Source of the DNA: Bradyrhizobium sp. 139
GTDB lineage: Bacteria > Pseudomonadota > Alphaproteobacteria > Rhizobiales > Xanthobacteraceae
NCBI RefSeq assembly: GCF_023074175.1
Contig: NZ_JADPKS010000038.1
Span: 55,618 to 119,617, forward strand
Direction of reading: 5' to 3'
Length of the DNA stretch: 64,000 nucleotides
The notes below the pieces were generated by a model, which made no database searches, was not told the DNA's origin, and saw nothing but the letters and a program-made list of their open reading frames with translations. The first letter of the stretch is position 1. Each line of letters starts with the position of its first letter. This document shows, one piece after another, positions 62,052 to 64,000 of this stretch. The position numbers and the translations under genes are program-made.

Positions 62052-62700
62052 TCATAGCGGGATTGGAAGAAATGGCGTACTGGGCCCGGCGCAAGCCGCT
62101 GGATCACCGCACAAGCGAACGAGGCGTTCCACAAGAGCGTCTTTTATGCCGTGCTCGGAGAGGCTGGCGCTCGTTCGCAGGAGATACTCCAGGTTGGTGC
62201 CTAGAAATCCTGACGCATTGACGATCATGCGGGCGCTCTCCGCCTCCGACAGGCCGGTCACATAGTTGGCGGCGCGCTTGTTTGCGACAAAAGCAAGCAC
62301 CCGAATGTCGCCTTCGACGCATTTGGCGCGAAGCCACCTCGCGGCATACGATCCGACCGCCATCTCGCGTGGCCATAGCAGGGATATCTCCTCGGCGACC
62401 GCTCCGGACGGCAACCGGAAAGCCATTCCCGCGGCCGTTCCACCGCTGTCCAGAGCAAGCATCAAGCCTGGCTTCTCAACCGAGCCGCGCCACGATCGAG
62501 CGTAGGCAAAAGGAACGTCGATAGCCGAAAACGCGCGCGACGCGTCGCTCGGCAAATGGGAAGATTGGATTCCAGATCAGCGACCCGTAGGCGAATATCC
62601 ATACGTCGCCTTTCGCAAGCCGCATCGTCGCTTCCAACGATGATTGCAGATCAGCCTCCGACGGCGCGATACCCGAGATTTTCTCGGGTCAGCCTGGCCG
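62052..62700 (-). pseudogene. ChaC-like gamma-glutamylcyclotransferase with two frameshifts
   Basis: Three frames together give the family: LTRENLG at the start; IAPSEADLQSSLEATMRLAK, then GDVWIFAYGSLIWNPIFPFA and RVFGYRRSFCLRS; finally SWRGSVEKPGLMLALDSGGT, EEISLLWPREMAVGSYAARW and LAFVANKRAANYV. YGSLIWNP is the substrate loop and the Glu in EEISLLWPREM matches the catalytic region. ChaC enzymes degrade glutathione to 5-oxoproline. The gene is broken, consistent with the decay around it. Confidence 0.72.
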
Positions 62701-62869
62701 GCTGAGGCTCATCTCGTTCGTCGGGCAATTGGCTTCGCCGTGAAGTGCAACGAACCTGCATAGTAGGGAGGGTTAATCGCAATGGTAGCGCGCCATTCTG
62801 AATAACGTTTATCTCCGTTTGGAATAGCTGACGGCTCAAACCAGCATTGCATCTTCGCTTGATTGATTT

Positions 62870-62885
62870 TAGATCACATGATCTA
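62870..62885. promoter_or_regulatory. TAGATCAC element, copy 2, before the EamA gene
   Basis: TAGATCACATGATCTA is a near-perfect palindrome (7 of 8 arm bases). TTGATT lies just upstream and TACAAT at its right end, so it sits in the core promoter of the EamA gene. It resembles the site at 59232-59247. Confidence 0.45.
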
Positions 62886-62895
62886 CAATAAAGTG

Positions 62896-63825
62896 ATGAG
62901 TTCGCATTCCTTGTTTGAGCGAGAAGCGGCACTGGCGGATAAACGCCGGATCGCACGTGGGGTCGTGTGGGCGGGGCTTGCGGTCGCCATCCTTTCAGGA
63001 TGGTTTGTCGTCACCCGCCTCGGCTTGCGCCACGAAATGCGCATTTGGGACGTCGTTGCACTACGCTTTGGCGAAGGAGCACTGATCCTCACACCGGTGT
63101 GGCTGTTCGGGCCGGCGCGACTGCCAGCGCGCGCTTGGCTGCAAGGCGTTCTGCTTGCGGTGCTTTGGGGCGCTCCCTTTATCCTTCTGGTCGCCATTGG
63201 CCTCCAACTCACTACCGCGACGCTGACATCGACCGTGACGCCAACGTTGATGCCGGTATTTGCCGGGTTTATCGCCTGGGCCTTGATTGGAGAGACGCCG
63301 TCGGTCCGGCGTCTGGGCGGTTACGCCTTGATCGTATGCGGCCTGCTTGCCCTCGTTTATGGATATGTGGATCGCACCGGCCCGGTCGATGCCGTTGGAG
63401 CCATCGCGCTCGTCGCAGCCGCCGTTTTGTGGGCACTTTATACGCTACGCCTTCGGCGAACATCGCTGACGCCGCTCCAGGCGGCGGCGCTGATCTGCTT
63501 TTGGTCGGCCGCGATCTATCTTCCCGTCTACTTTGCCCTCGGCCTCTCAAATCTCGCGAAGGCGCCTGCCGGCGAGTTGGCGTTTCAATCGCTCTATCAG
63601 GGCATCATGATGAGCGTCGTTGCCATCTATGCTTTCAACCGCGCCGTAGCCTCGTTGGGGGCTCGTGCGGCTTCCGCCATCATTGCGCTTGTTCCCGTCA
63701 CCTCGACCGCCTTGGCCGTTCCCGTCCTCGATGAATGGCCTCCATTGATATCCGCCGTCGCCATCTGTGTGATCGCGCTTGGCGTGATCTTCGCCGCAGT
63801 CAGAGCTATGCAGGAAAGTGGGTGA
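62896..63825 (+). CDS. EamA/DMT-family exporter
   Basis: The ATG at 62896 (MSSHSLFEREAAL) is favoured over the earlier in-frame ATG because the promoter element lies before it. About 309 residues with ten TM helices in two EamA repeats: GVVWAGLAVAILSGWFVVTR, VALRFGEGALILTPVWLFG, TLTSTVTPTLMPVFAGFIAW, and YGYVDRTGPVDAVGAIALVA, VVAIYAFNRAVASLGARAAS. DMT transporters export metabolites or drugs; the substrate is not predictable. Confidence 0.85.
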   Translation: MSSHSLFEREAALADKRRIARGVVWAGLAVAILSGWFVVTRLGLRHEMRIWDVVALRFGEGALILTPVWLFGPARLPARAWLQGVLLAVLWGAPFILLVAIGLQLTTATLTSTVTPTLMPVFAGFIAWALIGETPSVRRLGGYALIVCGLLALVYGYVDRTGPVDAVGAIALVAAAVLWALYTLRLRRTSLTPLQAAALICFWSAAIYLPVYFALGLSNLAKAPAGELAFQSLYQGIMMSVVAIYAFNRAVASLGARAASAIIALVPVTSTALAVPVLDEWPPLISAVAICVIALGVIFAAVRAMQESG

Positions 63826-63899
63826 TGACGGAATGAGATAGGCGGCGTATCGAGGCGGGTGTCGAGCCTGCCAGAACCTCTCAAGGAGAGCGATACGCC

Positions 63900-64000
63900 A
63901 TGAACGAGACTAGCAACATTGTCCCGCTTCGTCAGCCCGACGAGATCGATGATCCACTGACCAATATCCTGCGAGCTGGTGCGCGGCAGCTTCTGGCGCA
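63900..64000 (+). mobile_element. IS256-family transposase, 5' end only
   Basis: The ATG at 63900, with AAGGAGAG upstream, starts MNETSNIVPLRQPDEIDDPL, then TNILRAGARQLLA, the conserved N terminus of rhizobial IS256-type transposases. The gene leaves the window at 64000. The left end of the element probably lies in 63830-63860, directly after the EamA stop, but the inverted repeat could not be confirmed without the right end. Confidence 0.75.

Noticed and set aside
1..64000. tRNA, rRNA and riboswitch genes
   Set aside because: No cloverleaf with a TpsiC-type GGTTCGAATCC arm, no rRNA core sequence and no recognisable riboswitch core was found by reading.

Overview
The window looks like part of a chromosome from an alphaproteobacterium of the Bradyrhizobium / Nitrobacteraceae type. 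The evidence is the high-GC coding style, the gene families (HWE histidine kinase, NrsF/ECF16, DUF1236, TTC38, OpgC, PHB-esterase, DehI) and the scattered short intergenic repeat that is common in this family. No rRNA, tRNA or CRISPR array was recognised.

Layout. (1) 1-7.3 kb: a broken YihY/BrkB gene, two tandem phage-like zinc-finger proteins, small hypothetical genes, and a MASE1-PAS-HWE kinase convergent with a single-domain receiver. (2) 7.6-10.5 kb: a compact exosortase-like locus with a 72-aa sorting substrate behind a good promoter, an exosortase-family membrane protein and an overlapping one-TM partner. (3) 10.7-16.8 kb: formylglycine-generating enzyme, Tat-exported arylsulfatase, and a large adenylate/guanylate cyclase with an NMT1-like periplasmic binding domain and a Cache domain. 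(4) 16.9-18.0 kb: an AraC gene cut by an IS30 remnant. (5) 18-35 kb: a stress/starvation island with a PolX-like protein, pyrophosphatase, two GT4 glycosyltransferases, a trehalose-synthase-type GH13 enzyme, PRC-barrel, receiver, PHB esterase plus RHH regulator, a LigD fragment and several small exported proteins. (6) 35-39.4 kb: a DAO oxidoreductase lacking its dinucleotide motif, a truncated LysR, peroxiredoxin and DehI. (7) 39.4-56.2 kb: an envelope thiol-redox region with a QseBC/PmrAB-like two-component system, DsbD, DsbA, L,D-transpeptidase, two DoxX proteins and one DoxX-like protein, NrsF, a stand-alone DsbD N-terminal domain, OpgC, TTC38 and a receiver-TM-DsbA fusion. (8) 52.6-63.8 kb: TetR regulators, haloalkane-dehalogenase-like genes, an ECF16-like sigma factor and many decayed genes, then an EamA exporter and the start of an IS256 transposase.

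The most interesting signal is a tandem hexamer, CTTAAG-N5-CTTAAG with exact 11-bp spacing. It occurs six times, each 38-61 bp upstream of a start codon in region 7, and resembles the PmrA/QseB box. It probably defines a local regulon of the two-component system at 39.4-41.5 kb, joining disulfide exchange, DoxX proteins, periplasmic glucan succinylation and the receiver-DsbA fusion. The exosortase-like trio and the receiver-DsbA fusion are the other two candidates for an undescribed system.

The window also contains an unusual number of genes broken by a single frameshift or a single in-frame stop. This is either real erosion or residual sequence error.
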